Part shown: positions 46,617 to 57,035 of the stretch, in pieces
How the letters are laid out: each line of letters starts with the position of its first letter
Numbering within the stretch: position 1 is the first letter of the stretch
NCBI RefSeq assembly: GCF_000764225.1
Contig: NZ_JQED01000055.1
Coordinates: 124,001 to 188,000, forward strand
Source: Colwellia psychrerythraea
GTDB taxonomy: Bacteria > Pseudomonadota > Gammaproteobacteria > Enterobacterales > Alteromonadaceae
DNA length: 64,000 bases
Direction: 5' to 3'
Position numbers and translations under genes: made by a program
Notes under the pieces: generated by a model
Told to the model about the DNA's origin: nothing
Seen by the model: the letters and a program-made list of their open reading frames with translations, nothing else
Databases searched by the model: none

Positions 46617-47288
46617 ATGTCACAAGCAAAAGTAATTATTGCCGATGATCATCCATTATTTCGTACGGCACTTAAGCAGGCAATCATCGAATGTATTGAT
46701 GATGCTGGCACGTTAGAAGCTGACAATTTTAGTGAGTTATTAATTGCTATTGAAGCTACGCCAAGTTTAGAAATCGTTTTTCTCGATTTGCATATGCCAG
46801 GAAATGATGGTTTTACCGGATTGACTCAGTTGCAGAACCACTACCCTGATTTAGTGGTCATTATGGTATCTTCTGATGATAATGAAGAGACTATGCAAAA
46901 AGCAATTAACTTTGGTGCGGCGGCATTTATTCCTAAATCTGCTGACTTAACTACTATTGCACGTGCCATTGATACAGTATTAACAGGTGATGTTTGGTTA
47001 CCTGAGTTGATAGAAAAACATGATGGTCAACAAACAGCACTAGCTCATCAAAAACTCGCTAAACAACTTGGTCAATTAACGCCACAACAATATATTGTGC
47101 TTACTCAAATTGCTGATGGTCAACTTAACAAGCAGATTGCTTACGATCTCAACATTAAAGAAACCACAGTGAAAAAACATGTCTCCGCAATTTTGGAAAA
47201 ACTAGAAGTGAATAATAGAACGTTAGCTGGGCTAGCCTACCAGCAGCTAATGTTAGCACCAACTGAGAATGAAAGTAGTACAGTGTAG
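46617..47288 (+). CDS. crbR: LuxR-family response regulator, CrbR-like
   Basis: A 223-residue NarL/FixJ-type response regulator. Seen: receiver domain (1-125) with acidic pocket IIADDHP, phospho-acceptor Asp in VFLDLHMPG (about 60), and Lys in FIPKSA; C-terminal LuxR HTH (about 155-215, LTPQQYIVLTQIADGQLNKQ, then VKKHVSAILEKLEV). TAGGAG six bases upstream of ATG 46617. It is tail-to-tail with an SSS-type hybrid kinase whose homologue CrbS partners CrbR in Vibrio and Pseudomonas (acetate switch, control of acs). The assignment rests on this pairing and the kinase architecture. Confidence 0.85.
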   Translation: MSQAKVIIADDHPLFRTALKQAIIECIDDAGTLEADNFSELLIAIEATPSLEIVFLDLHMPGNDGFTGLTQLQNHYPDLVVIMVSSDDNEETMQKAINFGAAAFIPKSADLTTIARAIDTVLTGDVWLPELIEKHDGQQTALAHQKLAKQLGQLTPQQYIVLTQIADGQLNKQIAYDLNIKETTVKKHVSAILEKLEVNNRTLAGLAYQQLMLAPTENESSTV

Positions 47289-47295
47289 CGCTTGT

Positions 47296-50200
47296 TTATT
47301 GGGTAATCATTTGCCTGATCAAACGCTTCAATGCTAATGCTTTTACCGGCTTTCGTAAAAATAGGAAGTTTGCATCACTGGTATGTTGCCTTACCTGCTC
47401 TGATGGATCTGCTGAGCAAATAACACAAGGGCTTTGCCAATGCTCATTGCGTAACAAATGCGTTACTAAATCAACGCCATTGTTATCATTATCGAGATGA
47501 TAATCAGCAATGATAAAATGCGCGGGTTGCTGCATTTTACTGACAACCTTAGCGAGTGATGCTTGGTCTTTCGCGGTATACACCAGACAACCCCATTCAA
47601 GTAATTGCGAAGATATCGCCGTCAACATTAAGGCATCATTATCAATAACTAATACGGACATATTGGTAAACCCTTCATTGACACTAGTGTTACTCTGAGT
47701 GTTATGGTTTGCCGTTATTGTCGATACTTTGTCCGATGCCGTAGATGATGTTCTATTCGGCATTTCGTTAGATAAGTTGTTTGGGAGATTGACCGTGTTT
47801 TGCTCAATTCTAGGCAACTCAAGCATAAAACAAGTGCCTTTTCCTACCGTCGATTTAAGTGATATTTTTAAATCGAGCAGTGAAGCCATGCGTTCTGCAA
47901 TGGCCAAGCCTAAACCAAGGCCTGGTATTTCGCGGTTTTGCTCTAATCGTTCAAATTCTTGAAAAATACTCAGCTGTTTCTCTGGTGCTATTCCAGGTCC
48001 GTTATCCCATACTTCGATGCGAATGGTGTCTTTTTTGTGACGAACACCCAATACTATTTTATTCGCCATGCCTGCTTTACCACCTGTTTTATCGCGGCAA
48101 TAATGTACTGCGTTTGATAAAAAATTTTGTAGAATTCTACGTAACATACGTTTATCAGAATTTACCCATGCTGAACTAGGCTGGTAACTAAAACTAATAT
48201 CTTCTTGTTGGGCTAAAACGGTAAATTCATTCTTTAACGGTATTAATAACTCATCTAAAGCAAAGTGATTTTTTTCAATAACATCTAGATTATTATCGAG
48301 TCGTGATATTTCGACTAGATCAGACAGTAGCGCTTCAACAACATTCAGTGAATCGTCAATATTATTAGCCAACTGCGCTAACTCGTCATTTTCGACTTTC
48401 TTTTTTAACATAGAAGTAAATAGTGATAATGCATTGAAAGGTTGCATTAAATCATGACTAGCGGCAGCTAAAAAACGAGTTTTACTGCTATTGGCTGCTT
48501 CAGCCTCTGCCTTGGCATATCTTAGTTCTTGCGTTCTTTCTTCAACACGCTTTTCCAAACTTTCATTGGCTTTTTGTAAAGCTTTTTCTGCTTCAATATG
48601 AGCGGTAATGTCAGAAAAAGTACTGACAAAGCCGCCACCAGGCATTGATTGTCCCCTAATTTCTAGCACTATGCCATTAGGCATAGAGCGCTGAAAGTAA
48701 TGGTTATGCCCCATGCGCATATGTTCAATACGTCGAGTAATTAACTCTTCGCCTTCAACATGGCTATTAGTAATCTCACTGCTACCTGCACCGGTAATTA
48801 TGCCTTTGGCAATGTTATAACGTAATAACTCTTCAATAGGTTTACCTGCGCAAACAAAGCCTTCTGGGTAATCAAGTAACTGAATATAACGCTGATTCCA
48901 AGCAACCAAGCGCATATCAGCGTCAATGACACTGATACCTTGTTCGATATTCTCCACCCCTGATTGCAATAATTCTCGGTTAAATCGAAACATTTGATTT
49001 GCTTCATCGACAATGCTTACAACATCTTCTAGCGGCATATCTTGAGACGTTGAGGCTGCTTTCATTACCATGCGCGTTGAAGCGGATCCTAGTACGCCAG
49101 AAAGCTGTAACCGCGTATATTCGACATTTTTTTCACTTTTTCCACTACTCTTAGCAAAGTTAAGTAGTGCGTCAGCGGCAGGTTTATCAATAAAGCGTAC
49201 TAATAGACTATATAAATCATCGAGAGATAAGTGCCGTTCAAATTGATTTTGACTTTTATTGACAAAATACTCGGCTTGTAATTTTTCACCGACACTGCGT
49301 TGGCTAATTAATGAAACAACAACATAACAGAGAATGTTGAATAGCAAACTGTAAAAAACCCCATGGCTAGTGCTATCTAAGAAATCAACGCCAAAGAGTG
49401 CCGTAGGCTTTAACCAAGGTATTTGCCACAAGCCTGTTTCAACCCATTGGCTTGTAGGAGTTAATGCTGGTAATAATAGGGTATAGAGCCAAAGGGTACT
49501 GCCGACAACTAAGCCCGTCAGTGCAGCCTTTGCATTAGCCTTACGCCAATATAAAGCACCAATGGTAGCTGGGGCAAATTGTGAGAGTAAAACAAAGGAC
49601 AATAAGCCAATAGTGGCAAGGTGATTTTGCTGAGCAATGATGCGCTCGAAAATAAAGGCGAGCAGCAAAATTATCGCGATAGAACCACGGCGTAGATTTA
49701 GCAATAGTCCTGACATTTGTTGTTTTTGCTTGGTGTTAAAGAGTCTAAACTTTAATACTAGTGGCGTTAATACTTCAGTAGAGACCATAGTGCTCAAAAC
49801 AATTGCTGCCACGATAACCATGCTGGTTGCGGCCGCTAAGCCACCAATATACACCGTAATACCAAGCCAAGCTTGCTGGTAAAAAAGCGGCAGAGTTAAC
49901 ACATAAGTATCAGCATCGACACTGCCACCAGGGAAGGTCAACTGTCCTGCAATAGCGATAGGTAAAATAAAAACATTAATGAGTAATAAATATAAAGGAA
50001 AAAGCCAACGGGCAGTTTTTAACTCTTGTTGATGATGATTTTCAATCATCATCATGTGGAACTGTTGAGGCAAGATAAATATGGTAATCGCTCCTAAAAC
50101 TGCTTGTGCTACAGCAAGGTAAACAGAATTAGTGCCGGTAATTGAATTGCTATTTTGACCTTGGTTGATTAAGTCGGAAAAACCATCAAAGATATAGAAA

Positions 50201-50832
50201 GTGGCAAAAATACCGACCGCAGTTAAGGCAAATAATTTGATGACAGAGCTAAAAGCAATTGCCAATACTAAACCTTGATTTTGTTTATTAGCGGCTATTT
50301 GGCGAGTGCCAAATAAAATACTGAATATGATAAGCACAATAGTCACCACAAAAGCGGTGCTAATACCTGATTGGTAAGTACCGGTTAACAGGTCAAAACT
50401 TGTACTGATGGCGCGCAGCTGAAGTGCGATATAAGGAATGATACCTGTTAGCGCAACAAGGGTTACCAAGGCGGCAACTTTGGGTGAGCGGTCGTAGCGA
50501 AAGGCAATAAAGTCGGCGATAGAAGTCAAATTTTGCTGTTTGACGATCAATAGAATTTTATGAAGCATTGGCCATGCTAGTACTAAACAAAGGATAGAGC
50601 CGATATAAATTGGCGCAAGCCATGCACCTGTTGTTGCTGCTTGTCCTACGGTGCCGTAAAAAGCCCATGAGCTACAGCTAACCCCTAACGATAAACTATA
50701 AACCCAGGGCTTACAGCTCCAGTTTTCAGAGGCTTGATTTTGTCCCCAGTGGGCAACAATAAAAAGTACTGCCAAATAAGTAATGGACAGTATTGTAATG
50801 AGCCAAGTATCAAGTGAAAGCCAAACTAACAA
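47296..50832 (-). CDS. crbS: Hybrid sensor histidine kinase with sodium/solute-symporter domain, CrbS-like
   Basis: A 1,178-residue membrane kinase. Seen: an N-terminal sodium:solute symporter-type region of about 12-13 helices (1-500, including VSCSSWAFYGTVGQAA), a linker, a PAS domain (about 640-755, ISVIDADMRLVAWNQRYIQL), a coiled coil, HisKA with AASHDLMQPFN (His about 792), HATPase motifs NFLSNAVHY, VWDNGPGIA, GLGLGLAIAE, and a C-terminal receiver with phospho-acceptor in FIIADYHLDND (about 1109). This is the CrbS layout, thought to sense acetate or similar substrates. The start is a TTG at 50832 with AGGA six bases upstream and no ATG nearby. The receptor and transporter genes nearby may be in its regulon; that is inference. 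Confidence 0.9.
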   Translation of the reverse strand: MLVWLSLDTWLITILSITYLAVLFIVAHWGQNQASENWSCKPWVYSLSLGVSCSSWAFYGTVGQAATTGAWLAPIYIGSILCLVLAWPMLHKILLIVKQQNLTSIADFIAFRYDRSPKVAALVTLVALTGIIPYIALQLRAISTSFDLLTGTYQSGISTAFVVTIVLIIFSILFGTRQIAANKQNQGLVLAIAFSSVIKLFALTAVGIFATFYIFDGFSDLINQGQNSNSITGTNSVYLAVAQAVLGAITIFILPQQFHMMMIENHHQQELKTARWLFPLYLLLINVFILPIAIAGQLTFPGGSVDADTYVLTLPLFYQQAWLGITVYIGGLAAATSMVIVAAIVLSTMVSTEVLTPLVLKFRLFNTKQKQQMSGLLLNLRRGSIAIILLLAFIFERIIAQQNHLATIGLLSFVLLSQFAPATIGALYWRKANAKAALTGLVVGSTLWLYTLLLPALTPTSQWVETGLWQIPWLKPTALFGVDFLDSTSHGVFYSLLFNILCYVVVSLISQRSVGEKLQAEYFVNKSQNQFERHLSLDDLYSLLVRFIDKPAADALLNFAKSSGKSEKNVEYTRLQLSGVLGSASTRMVMKAASTSQDMPLEDVVSIVDEANQMFRFNRELLQSGVENIEQGISVIDADMRLVAWNQRYIQLLDYPEGFVCAGKPIEELLRYNIAKGIITGAGSSEITNSHVEGEELITRRIEHMRMGHNHYFQRSMPNGIVLEIRGQSMPGGGFVSTFSDITAHIEAEKALQKANESLEKRVEERTQELRYAKAEAEAANSSKTRFLAAASHDLMQPFNALSLFTSMLKKKVENDELAQLANNIDDSLNVVEALLSDLVEISRLDNNLDVIEKNHFALDELLIPLKNEFTVLAQQEDISFSYQPSSAWVNSDKRMLRRILQNFLSNAVHYCRDKTGGKAGMANKIVLGVRHKKDTIRIEVWDNGPGIAPEKQLSIFQEFERLEQNREIPGLGLGLAIAERMASLLDLKISLKSTVGKGTCFMLELPRIEQNTVNLPNNLSNEMPNRTSSTASDKVSTITANHNTQSNTSVNEGFTNMSVLVIDNDALMLTAISSQLLEWGCLVYTAKDQASLAKVVSKMQQPAHFIIADYHLDNDNNGVDLVTHLLRNEHWQSPCVICSADPSEQVRQHTSDANFLFLRKPVKALALKRLIRQMITQ

Positions 50833-51042
50833 GTACTGTCCTTTATGGTGTGAGCTGTCTCAAAAAATAATGTACAAAGCGATTAACTCACTTAAGTTAG
50901 CGATTAGTATGAATATATATAACACTATGGCCAGCATAACATGCTCTATCAAACAAGGTAGTGAACTAAGGTAGTAGTTATTTGCTCGCAGCCATACGCT
51001 AATCTAAAGGTAAATATTCCCCTTGATTAGAAACTATCATAT

Positions 51043-52239
51043 ATGAAAATCAGTAACAAATACTTGGTTGAAGCCATTGTTTTTATTAGCTATGTACTCT
51101 TTGCTATGGCTTGGGTCGGCGGTACCGCTAGTATGGGACAAATAATGTCGGCGATGCACATCGATAGCTTAGCTTCTGCGAGCTTTATCAGTGGTGCGGT
51201 AACCTTAGCAAAGATTGTAGGAACGTTTGCTGCTGCCTGGATTGCGTTAAAGTTTGGTATTAAATACGCGTTCTTTATTGCTAGTTTATTTATTGCCATT
51301 GGATTATTAACACCTTTTGCGCCGAATTATGAATTGCTGTTGTTAAGCCGCTTTCTGATGGGGTTAGGTGGCGCGTTTATGATCGTATACTTTAACCCTA
51401 TTGTGATGCACTGGTTTCCAGTCAATGAGCGTCCTGCTATTAATGGTCTCAATGCAGTTGCTTTTAACATTGGTACGGGTGTAGTGTTATGGAAAATGAC
51501 AGCAATAAATGAGTTTACTGGCGATTGGAAAGTTAGTTTGATCAGCTTTTCAATTGCTAGTTTGTTATTAAGCTTTGCTTGGTTATTGGTGAAGTTTGAA
51601 CCTGATACACAGGGACAAAGCCAGGAAGGCACACCCTTAGAAAATTACAGTTATATCGACGGTTTAAAAGATAAATTCAATTGGGCTTATGGCTTGACTT
51701 ATTCAGGGTTATTAGCGTTTTATATTTGCCTGTTTACCTTTTACCCTAAAGCCGGTATTAGTCAAAGTAAATGGGTGATAGGCTTTGGCATTGTCGGTAC
51801 ATTAGCGGGTATTCTTTATAGTAAAAAAATGCCATTACGTTTACCTGTTATTCGATGGTCTGGTGCTATGATGATAGTGACAATTATCGGTGTCTCTTTT
51901 AGTAATAGTGAGTGGTTGCAAACCTTATCTGCAATTGTGCTAGGCTTTTTTATTTTCTTCCCGATCACTGCATTGGTATCAATTCCTCATGAATTACCTA
52001 AAATGACAGGACAACGAATTACCGTGGTTTTTAGTTTATTCTATTCAATTAGTTACTTATTTTCTACTGTGATCTTATGGTTGTTTGGTAAGTTGGTCGA
52101 TATTAATCAGGGTGATTTCACCGCTTCATTTATTCTCATTTCACTAATAAGTAGTACCTTTTTTATTGGCAGCTTTTTCTTGCCTGAAACAGGGAAAGTT
52201 AACGAATTAAACATTAAGGAAAAATTATGCGAGGAATAA
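51043..52239 (+). CDS. MFS transporter (nitrate/cyanate-type or sugar-phosphate-like)
   Basis: A 398-residue, 12-helix MFS protein. Seen: N-terminal segment VEAIVFISYVLFAMAWVGGT, the intracellular loop ALKFGIKYAF in the motif A position, SRFLMGLGGAFMIVYFNPIV (about 103-122), and a C-terminal half with FFPITALVSIPHEL. Substrate not identified; the layout resembles the CynX/NarK branch. ATG 51043 lacks a strong ribosome site. Its last 13 bases overlap the hydrolase start, so the pair is an operon: probably a carrier for an ester that the hydrolase cleaves, or for its product. Confidence 0.82.
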   Translation: MKISNKYLVEAIVFISYVLFAMAWVGGTASMGQIMSAMHIDSLASASFISGAVTLAKIVGTFAAAWIALKFGIKYAFFIASLFIAIGLLTPFAPNYELLLLSRFLMGLGGAFMIVYFNPIVMHWFPVNERPAINGLNAVAFNIGTGVVLWKMTAINEFTGDWKVSLISFSIASLLLSFAWLLVKFEPDTQGQSQEGTPLENYSYIDGLKDKFNWAYGLTYSGLLAFYICLFTFYPKAGISQSKWVIGFGIVGTLAGILYSKKMPLRLPVIRWSGAMMIVTIIGVSFSNSEWLQTLSAIVLGFFIFFPITALVSIPHELPKMTGQRITVVFSLFYSISYLFSTVILWLFGKLVDINQGDFTASFILISLISSTFFIGSFFLPETGKVNELNIKEKLCEE

Positions 52240-53207
52240 TATCTCCCAAATTAGTACCGTTTCTTGATCAAGCAAATACAGCCATTGCAGCATTCAAGGA
52301 TACAGGGCAGGGCTTTAGTGCCGAGTTAGTTAGACAAGGATTAGATAATTTATCTGCACTTATTGGTACGGGGCCGAATATGAGCATGGTAAAAGATGAT
52401 TTTTTAGCAACCACCAGCCATAATATTCCTGTTCGTATTTATAACCCTGCGCCTAATGATACACTGCCAGTATTACTTCACTTTCATGGTGGTGGTCATA
52501 TGTGTGGTAGTGTCGATTTATATGATCCTATAAGTCGTAAACTCGCGCTAGCAACTCATGCTATTGTCATTTGTGCTGATTATCGATTAGCACCTGAATA
52601 CCCTTATCCAGCAGGTTTGGATGATTGCCAGCAGCTACTAGAGCGCTATAAAACTCTTCTGACAGATATGAAACATAGTGATGAACTTTATATTGCTGGA
52701 GATAGTGCTGGTGGTGCCATTTGCACTAGCTTAGTAATGAATAACTCAAGCAACGAAAAAACTAACGACTCGGTGAAAATTGATAAGCAAGTTTTAGTTT
52801 ACCCGAGTGTGGATTACACTATGATGAGTGCTTCTATTGATGAAAATGGCCAAGGTTTTTTATTAGAAAAAGATAAAGTTCAGTGGTATTTTGAGCAGTA
52901 CTTTCAAGTGAGTAGTTTAGAACGAGACGAGATTGCACAAGCTAAAATCGTGAAAGCATCACCATTACTGGGGGAGTTCTCCTCGAATATGCCGGCAACT
53001 TTGGTTATTACTGCGGGTTGTGATCCGCTAAGAGATGAAGGAGTCGCTTATGCTAAATCACTGGCCGAAGTCGGTGTGGATATTGAGCATCATTCATTCG
53101 ATGGTATGACACATGCTTATATGCTGCTAAATGATCTGGTAGAAGAAGAATGTTCAGCCACTTATCAACTCATTGGACAGTTCGTTAAAGGTACCTCTCC
53201 TGATTAA
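52227..53207 (+). CDS. Alpha/beta hydrolase of the hormone-sensitive-lipase family
   Basis: A 326-residue cytoplasmic esterase. Seen: LLHFHGGGHMCGS (HGGG oxyanion, about 90), DYRLAPEYPYPA (about 118), the nucleophile in IAGDSAGGAIC (about 160), acid Asp in AGCDPLRDEG and catalytic His in GMTHAYML (about 295). This is the GDSAGG / HGGG pattern of the HSL (family IV) lipases, common in cold marine bacteria, with preference for short acyl esters. It overlaps the upstream MFS gene by 13 bases, suggesting linked uptake and hydrolysis. Confidence 0.92.
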   Translation: MRGIISPKLVPFLDQANTAIAAFKDTGQGFSAELVRQGLDNLSALIGTGPNMSMVKDDFLATTSHNIPVRIYNPAPNDTLPVLLHFHGGGHMCGSVDLYDPISRKLALATHAIVICADYRLAPEYPYPAGLDDCQQLLERYKTLLTDMKHSDELYIAGDSAGGAICTSLVMNNSSNEKTNDSVKIDKQVLVYPSVDYTMMSASIDENGQGFLLEKDKVQWYFEQYFQVSSLERDEIAQAKIVKASPLLGEFSSNMPATLVITAGCDPLRDEGVAYAKSLAEVGVDIEHHSFDGMTHAYMLLNDLVEEECSATYQLIGQFVKGTSPD

Positions 53208-53227
53208 ATTCACTCTCTCGCTTGTAT

Positions 53228-53244
53228 CGAGCTTGGTAAGCTCG
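53228..53244. terminator. Short hairpin between convergent genes
   Basis: CGAGCTT-GGT-AAGCTCG: perfect 7-bp stem, 3-nt loop, between the hydrolase and the phospholipase-D gene. No T-run, so termination is only suggested by position. Confidence 0.45.
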
Positions 53245-53286
53245 GTACATTGATCATGTTCTATAGATAGCGAATTTTAAGGATTT

Positions 53287-54819
53287 TTATAGGTACTTCT
53301 CAATCGGTAATAATTGTAAAAAATTCGATTTAACTCTTTGTGATAATTCGGTCTCTGGCTCCTTGTCCCACTCATCTTTACCTGAATGCCAACGGATTTT
53401 TCCTTCACGTAAATTTAACCGCCAACTATTTTCTTCGCTCATAGCAAGCTCCATATCATCGGCAAGGCTTTCTGCAATACTGTGACTTTCAATTACTAAC
53501 AGAGATTCAGTATTAAGGTAGGTTGAACGTAAGTTAAAATTAAACGATCCGACAACAGCGATTTTTTTGTCAAAAACAATCGATTTTGCATGAAGACCAT
53601 AGGCAGTTGTCGGAGCACATTTTGATAAATCTCTTGTTGATTCTTTGCATAACCTTGTGTCTGGTTTCAATTCAAATAACTGAATACCTTGCTTTAACAT
53701 GTCCTTTCGTCGACCAGCGTAGCCTGAATGGTTAGTGATGAGATCATTAGAGGCCATTGAATTAGTCAATGCCTTTAGTTGAATTCCATTGCTGGTCAGT
53801 ATTTGCAACTCATCTAATTGGCGATCATCGAATATTAAATAGGCGGACTCTAATACAATTTCTTGGTTAGATTGACGAGCCAATTCGCTCAAAAATTTGG
53901 CGGTAGTTTTTGGGGTAGTTGTATTATCTTCATCGATGGGTACTGGTCTGTCGGAAATAAAACGTGCCTGAACCCAGCTCATTTCATTCAACACTTCTTC
54001 TATGAAGCGCTGTGCTACTTTTTTACCTTCGGGTAAGGCAGGGTAATTTTTGTAGCTAGGAGTTGTCACTTCATCTAAAACAGGCGTTTCAGATGAAGCT
54101 TTACCTCCTAATAAGTTAACAGGATATGACCAACGGCTGTTCCAATACTCTGCAAAACTAATTTGGATATCAGTAACTACTGAGCCCATGACTAGAGCAT
54201 CACGATCACGGAAATTAATTTCATCAGACAGATCAAAATATTCATTGCCTATATTGCGCCCTCCAACAATGGACAGGGCTCCGTCGACGGTAAATGACTT
54301 ATTGTGCATTCGACGATTTAGTCGTGAGAAATCACCTAATACATTTAGCCACTTTGCTGCGCCACTGCGACTTGGAATTGGATTGAATATTCGAATTTCT
54401 ATTTGAGGATGAGAATCAATAGTTGTCAGTAAGTTCTCTCGTTCATTAAGGTTGATATCATCAAGCATTACGCGGACTTTAACACCGCGATCAGCTGCTG
54501 CTATTAAACGATTTGCTAAATAGTGACCGGAGGTATCAGAATTCCAAATGTAATACTGAATATCGATGCTATTTTCAGCTGTTTCAATTAATGCTAACCG
54601 TTGAGCTAAAGCGTCCCAGCCAGTGTCTTGTAACAAAACGGCACTCGTTTTTGGGGTAACTTGGCTAAGTCGGTAAGTATTAGTTAATTCGGATAATGTA
54701 CTTGTTGAATGGATGGATATTGGCTCAATGGTATGCTCAATTTCTTCTGGGAGTGATGCACATCCAATTAGAGTGGCTACTAATAGCATTGTGACACTAA
54801 TACGCTGAAACAATAACAT
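53287..54819 (-). CDS. Phospholipase D-family lipoprotein (ClsC/YmdC-like)
   Basis: A 510-residue PLD-superfamily protein. Seen: a lipoprotein signal with lipobox LIGCAS (Cys about 20), two HKD motifs, HNKSFTVDGALSIVGGRNIG (about 173) and HAKSIVFDKKIAVVGSFNFN (about 407), and the domain-starting DTGWDALAQRLALIETAENS. The layout is that of cardiolipin synthase C or related periplasmic PLDs, which use phospholipid head-group exchange. ClsC normally works with a YmdB partner, not seen here, so specificity is uncertain. AAGGA precedes ATG 54819. It probably sits at the periplasmic face of a membrane. Confidence 0.82.
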   Translation of the reverse strand: MLLFQRISVTMLLVATLIGCASLPEEIEHTIEPISIHSTSTLSELTNTYRLSQVTPKTSAVLLQDTGWDALAQRLALIETAENSIDIQYYIWNSDTSGHYLANRLIAAADRGVKVRVMLDDINLNERENLLTTIDSHPQIEIRIFNPIPSRSGAAKWLNVLGDFSRLNRRMHNKSFTVDGALSIVGGRNIGNEYFDLSDEINFRDRDALVMGSVVTDIQISFAEYWNSRWSYPVNLLGGKASSETPVLDEVTTPSYKNYPALPEGKKVAQRFIEEVLNEMSWVQARFISDRPVPIDEDNTTTPKTTAKFLSELARQSNQEIVLESAYLIFDDRQLDELQILTSNGIQLKALTNSMASNDLITNHSGYAGRRKDMLKQGIQLFELKPDTRLCKESTRDLSKCAPTTAYGLHAKSIVFDKKIAVVGSFNFNLRSTYLNTESLLVIESHSIAESLADDMELAMSEENSWRLNLREGKIRWHSGKDEWDKEPETELSQRVKSNFLQLLPIEKYL

Positions 54820-55188
54820 TGGTTATATTTCCTTTTAACTTTGATCTAGCAATTCACATCCTATCTCCTCACGCTATTATTTAACTTAATTACAGCTTGG
54901 AAACTCTATAAAATTAGGGAGGTTATATCTAAAACATAAACTTCTGAAGTGTAATAGAAGAATAAAGACACTTTGCTATTTTAGCAACCACCTTGTTAGG
55001 CTGCCTCTAGTTTTATTCACTACTACATTATTATTAGTGCGGAAAAAAAGTAAATATTTAACGATCAGTTGAACCAAATAGTAACTGATCGATAATCATT
55101 TCAATTAAAGAAAATATTTAACTTGAGGTGGGAAATTTACTATTAAATAAAATCAGAGGTAATAGAGCTGGAGCTTAATATAAGCTTG
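54820..55188. other. 369-bp intergenic region
   Basis: AT-rich gap between the phospholipase-D gene start and the 3' end of bdhA. No reading frame, RNA gene or strong hairpin was recognised beyond a weak gatcagttg / ctgatcgat pairing near 55060-55095. Confidence 0.4.
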
Positions 55189-56001
55189 TTATTGAGCGGT
55201 CCAAGCACCATCCATAGGCAATGATGAACCTGTAATGCTGCGGGCACTATCACTGCAAAGAAAGAGGATGAACTCACCAATTTGACGAGGTGCCATCATT
55301 TCAGGTAGTGGCTGTTTGGCTGTAATAAGTTGGTATTTTGCTTGTTCGAAGCTACGCTTTTCTTCTCTGGCAATGTCAGTGATTTGATCATTGATAAGTG
55401 GTGTATCTACCCATCCAGGGCAAATGGCATTGGCAGTGATGCCATGCTCTGCACATTCAAGAGCAACAACCTTGGTTAGACCAATTATGCCGTGCTTAGC
55501 GGCACAATAGGCGACTTTATTTTTAGAAGCGACAAGGCCATGAACAGAAGCAATATTAATGATCCTGCCCCATGAATTTTGTTTCATGCCACCTAAAGCA
55601 AGCTGAATAGTATGAAAGGCAGCGGTTAAATTGATGGCAATGATGGCATTCCATTTACTTTCTGGAAAAGTATCTACGCTTTCAGTATGTTGAATACCTG
55701 CATTGTTGATCAGTATATCAATTGAGCCCATTGCTTTTATGGCATTTTCCATAAAATGACTAATGGCATCTGAGTCCATTAAGTTAGCATTATCAAAGAT
55801 GGCATTTATCCGATATTGTTTAGAAAACTCTTGCGCTAGGCTAGCGCCTTCTTCATCACTCATTAACCCGTGCAATACTAAATTGATACCTTGTTCAGCC
55901 AAAATGTGAGCACTTGCCAATCCAATACCACTTGTTGAGCCGGTGATAAGTGCAGTTTTACCTTTCAATGTTGTCTTTTCTGGGGGAGTACTTTCTTGCA
56001 T
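55189..56001 (-). CDS. bdhA: 3-hydroxybutyrate dehydrogenase
   Basis: A 270-residue short-chain dehydrogenase that oxidises 3-hydroxybutyrate to acetoacetate with NAD. Seen: TGSTSGIGLA (about 20-29), NNAGIQH (about 97), the Ser in INIASVHGLVAS (about 150), YCAAKHG with Tyr and Lys (about 163-167), and CPGWVDTPL. The PGWV-T and the C-terminal MAPRQIGEFILFLCSDSA are typical of bacterial BdhA (about 260 aa). AAGGA precedes ATG 56001. It could use 3-hydroxybutyrate released by the secreted esterase at 43137. Confidence 0.9.
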   Translation of the reverse strand: MQESTPPEKTTLKGKTALITGSTSGIGLASAHILAEQGINLVLHGLMSDEEGASLAQEFSKQYRINAIFDNANLMDSDAISHFMENAIKAMGSIDILINNAGIQHTESVDTFPESKWNAIIAINLTAAFHTIQLALGGMKQNSWGRIINIASVHGLVASKNKVAYCAAKHGIIGLTKVVALECAEHGITANAICPGWVDTPLINDQITDIAREEKRSFEQAKYQLITAKQPLPEMMAPRQIGEFILFLCSDSARSITGSSLPMDGAWTAQ

Positions 56002-56577
56002 ACTGTTTCCTTATTATTAATTGTAAACAAGAGCAGCATATCTCTCATGCTTTAAAGCCCTGATGCTATGGAAAGAAACGCAAATGCTGCACTCGAAAGT
56101 TAGGATAATTACCTTAGCTGAATTGTGTTGGAGTTGAATTACTACCTTAGTGCCATTAGTTCATAGGACGTTTGCCGCTAAATAAGATGCTTTTCTTCAT
56201 TTCAGGGGGGTATTGGTGGAATAATTTTTTATGGACTCAATGAGCTTGTAAAAATGTTAACTATATTTGTTAAATAACTTGTGATGAAGCAACGTTGAAA
56301 TGATATTTTTTAGAGGTGAATGTTAGTGTGGTGAGATTCGTTATACGTTACATCCCAAAAGTGAAAGGATATTGCAATCAGAGAGTAGTTTAATAGGTAT
56401 TAGAGCTAGTCAGCCGAAGCTGTATTGTGTGGGTTAAAAGCGTCTTACTCATTGTTGAGTAGTATTTGCTTAGAGTGACTAGGCTACACACTACTCGCCG
56501 CGATTAAAACACTTTACTCTCTTTTAAAAAGGCGAACAAAATTTAACCGCGAAAGAGCAACAGACTCTAGCTGAGGA
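56002..56577. other. 576-bp intergenic region
   Basis: No convincing coding frame in either direction. The bdhA promoter must lie at the left edge. I found only scattered short inverted pairs and no recognisable RNA family. Confidence 0.4.
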
Positions 56578-56856
56578 TTACTGACGGCAGTTAATTTCAG
56601 GGTTAATATTAATAGAACCCGCTTGGTTAATTGTGGCTATTTTATCATCTTGCTTTAGTATGGCTAACGTAGAATCACCAATTGAGCGTACATAAGCAAG
56701 TTGGTAACCAAATTGACCTAGAGTACATACTGAATATTGTTGGCTGAAGTTAAGTTTGTCCCACAAAGTGTCTTTATCATGATCTTGTTGTCTGCTATCA
56801 GTCATGAAAGTAGTAACAGAGGGAAAGTTACGGTGTTGCTGTAAAGTCGTTAACAT
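56578..56856 (-). CDS. Hypothetical 92-residue protein
   Basis: Starts at ATG 56856 with GAGG nine bases upstream. The sequence is soluble and mixed: MLTTLQQHRNFPSVTTFMTD, then a middle with FSQQYSVCTLGQFGYQLAYV and a final NINPEINCRQ with a terminal Cys near the end. No signal peptide, transmembrane segment or recognised domain. The clear ribosome site and codon use support a real gene, probably a lineage-restricted one. Its strand and neighbours (a small Cys-rich protein gene and accC further downstream on the same strand) give no functional clue. Confidence 0.55.
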   Translation of the reverse strand: MLTTLQQHRNFPSVTTFMTDSRQQDHDKDTLWDKLNFSQQYSVCTLGQFGYQLAYVRSIGDSTLAILKQDDKIATINQAGSININPEINCRQ

Positions 56857-57035
56857 AATATCTGCCTCACTATTTAGTTAGTGATAAGATATTAGCTAAG
56901 TCTTGATTGGAATGTTGTAGGCAATTGTTAGCTTGATGTTATAATTTGTATGGTTGTTATTTAAGCAACTATAAAAATGCTCAACAAATTTATGACAGTG
57001 TGAACACTCTCGTATTGCAAGCTTCCTTGTTAATG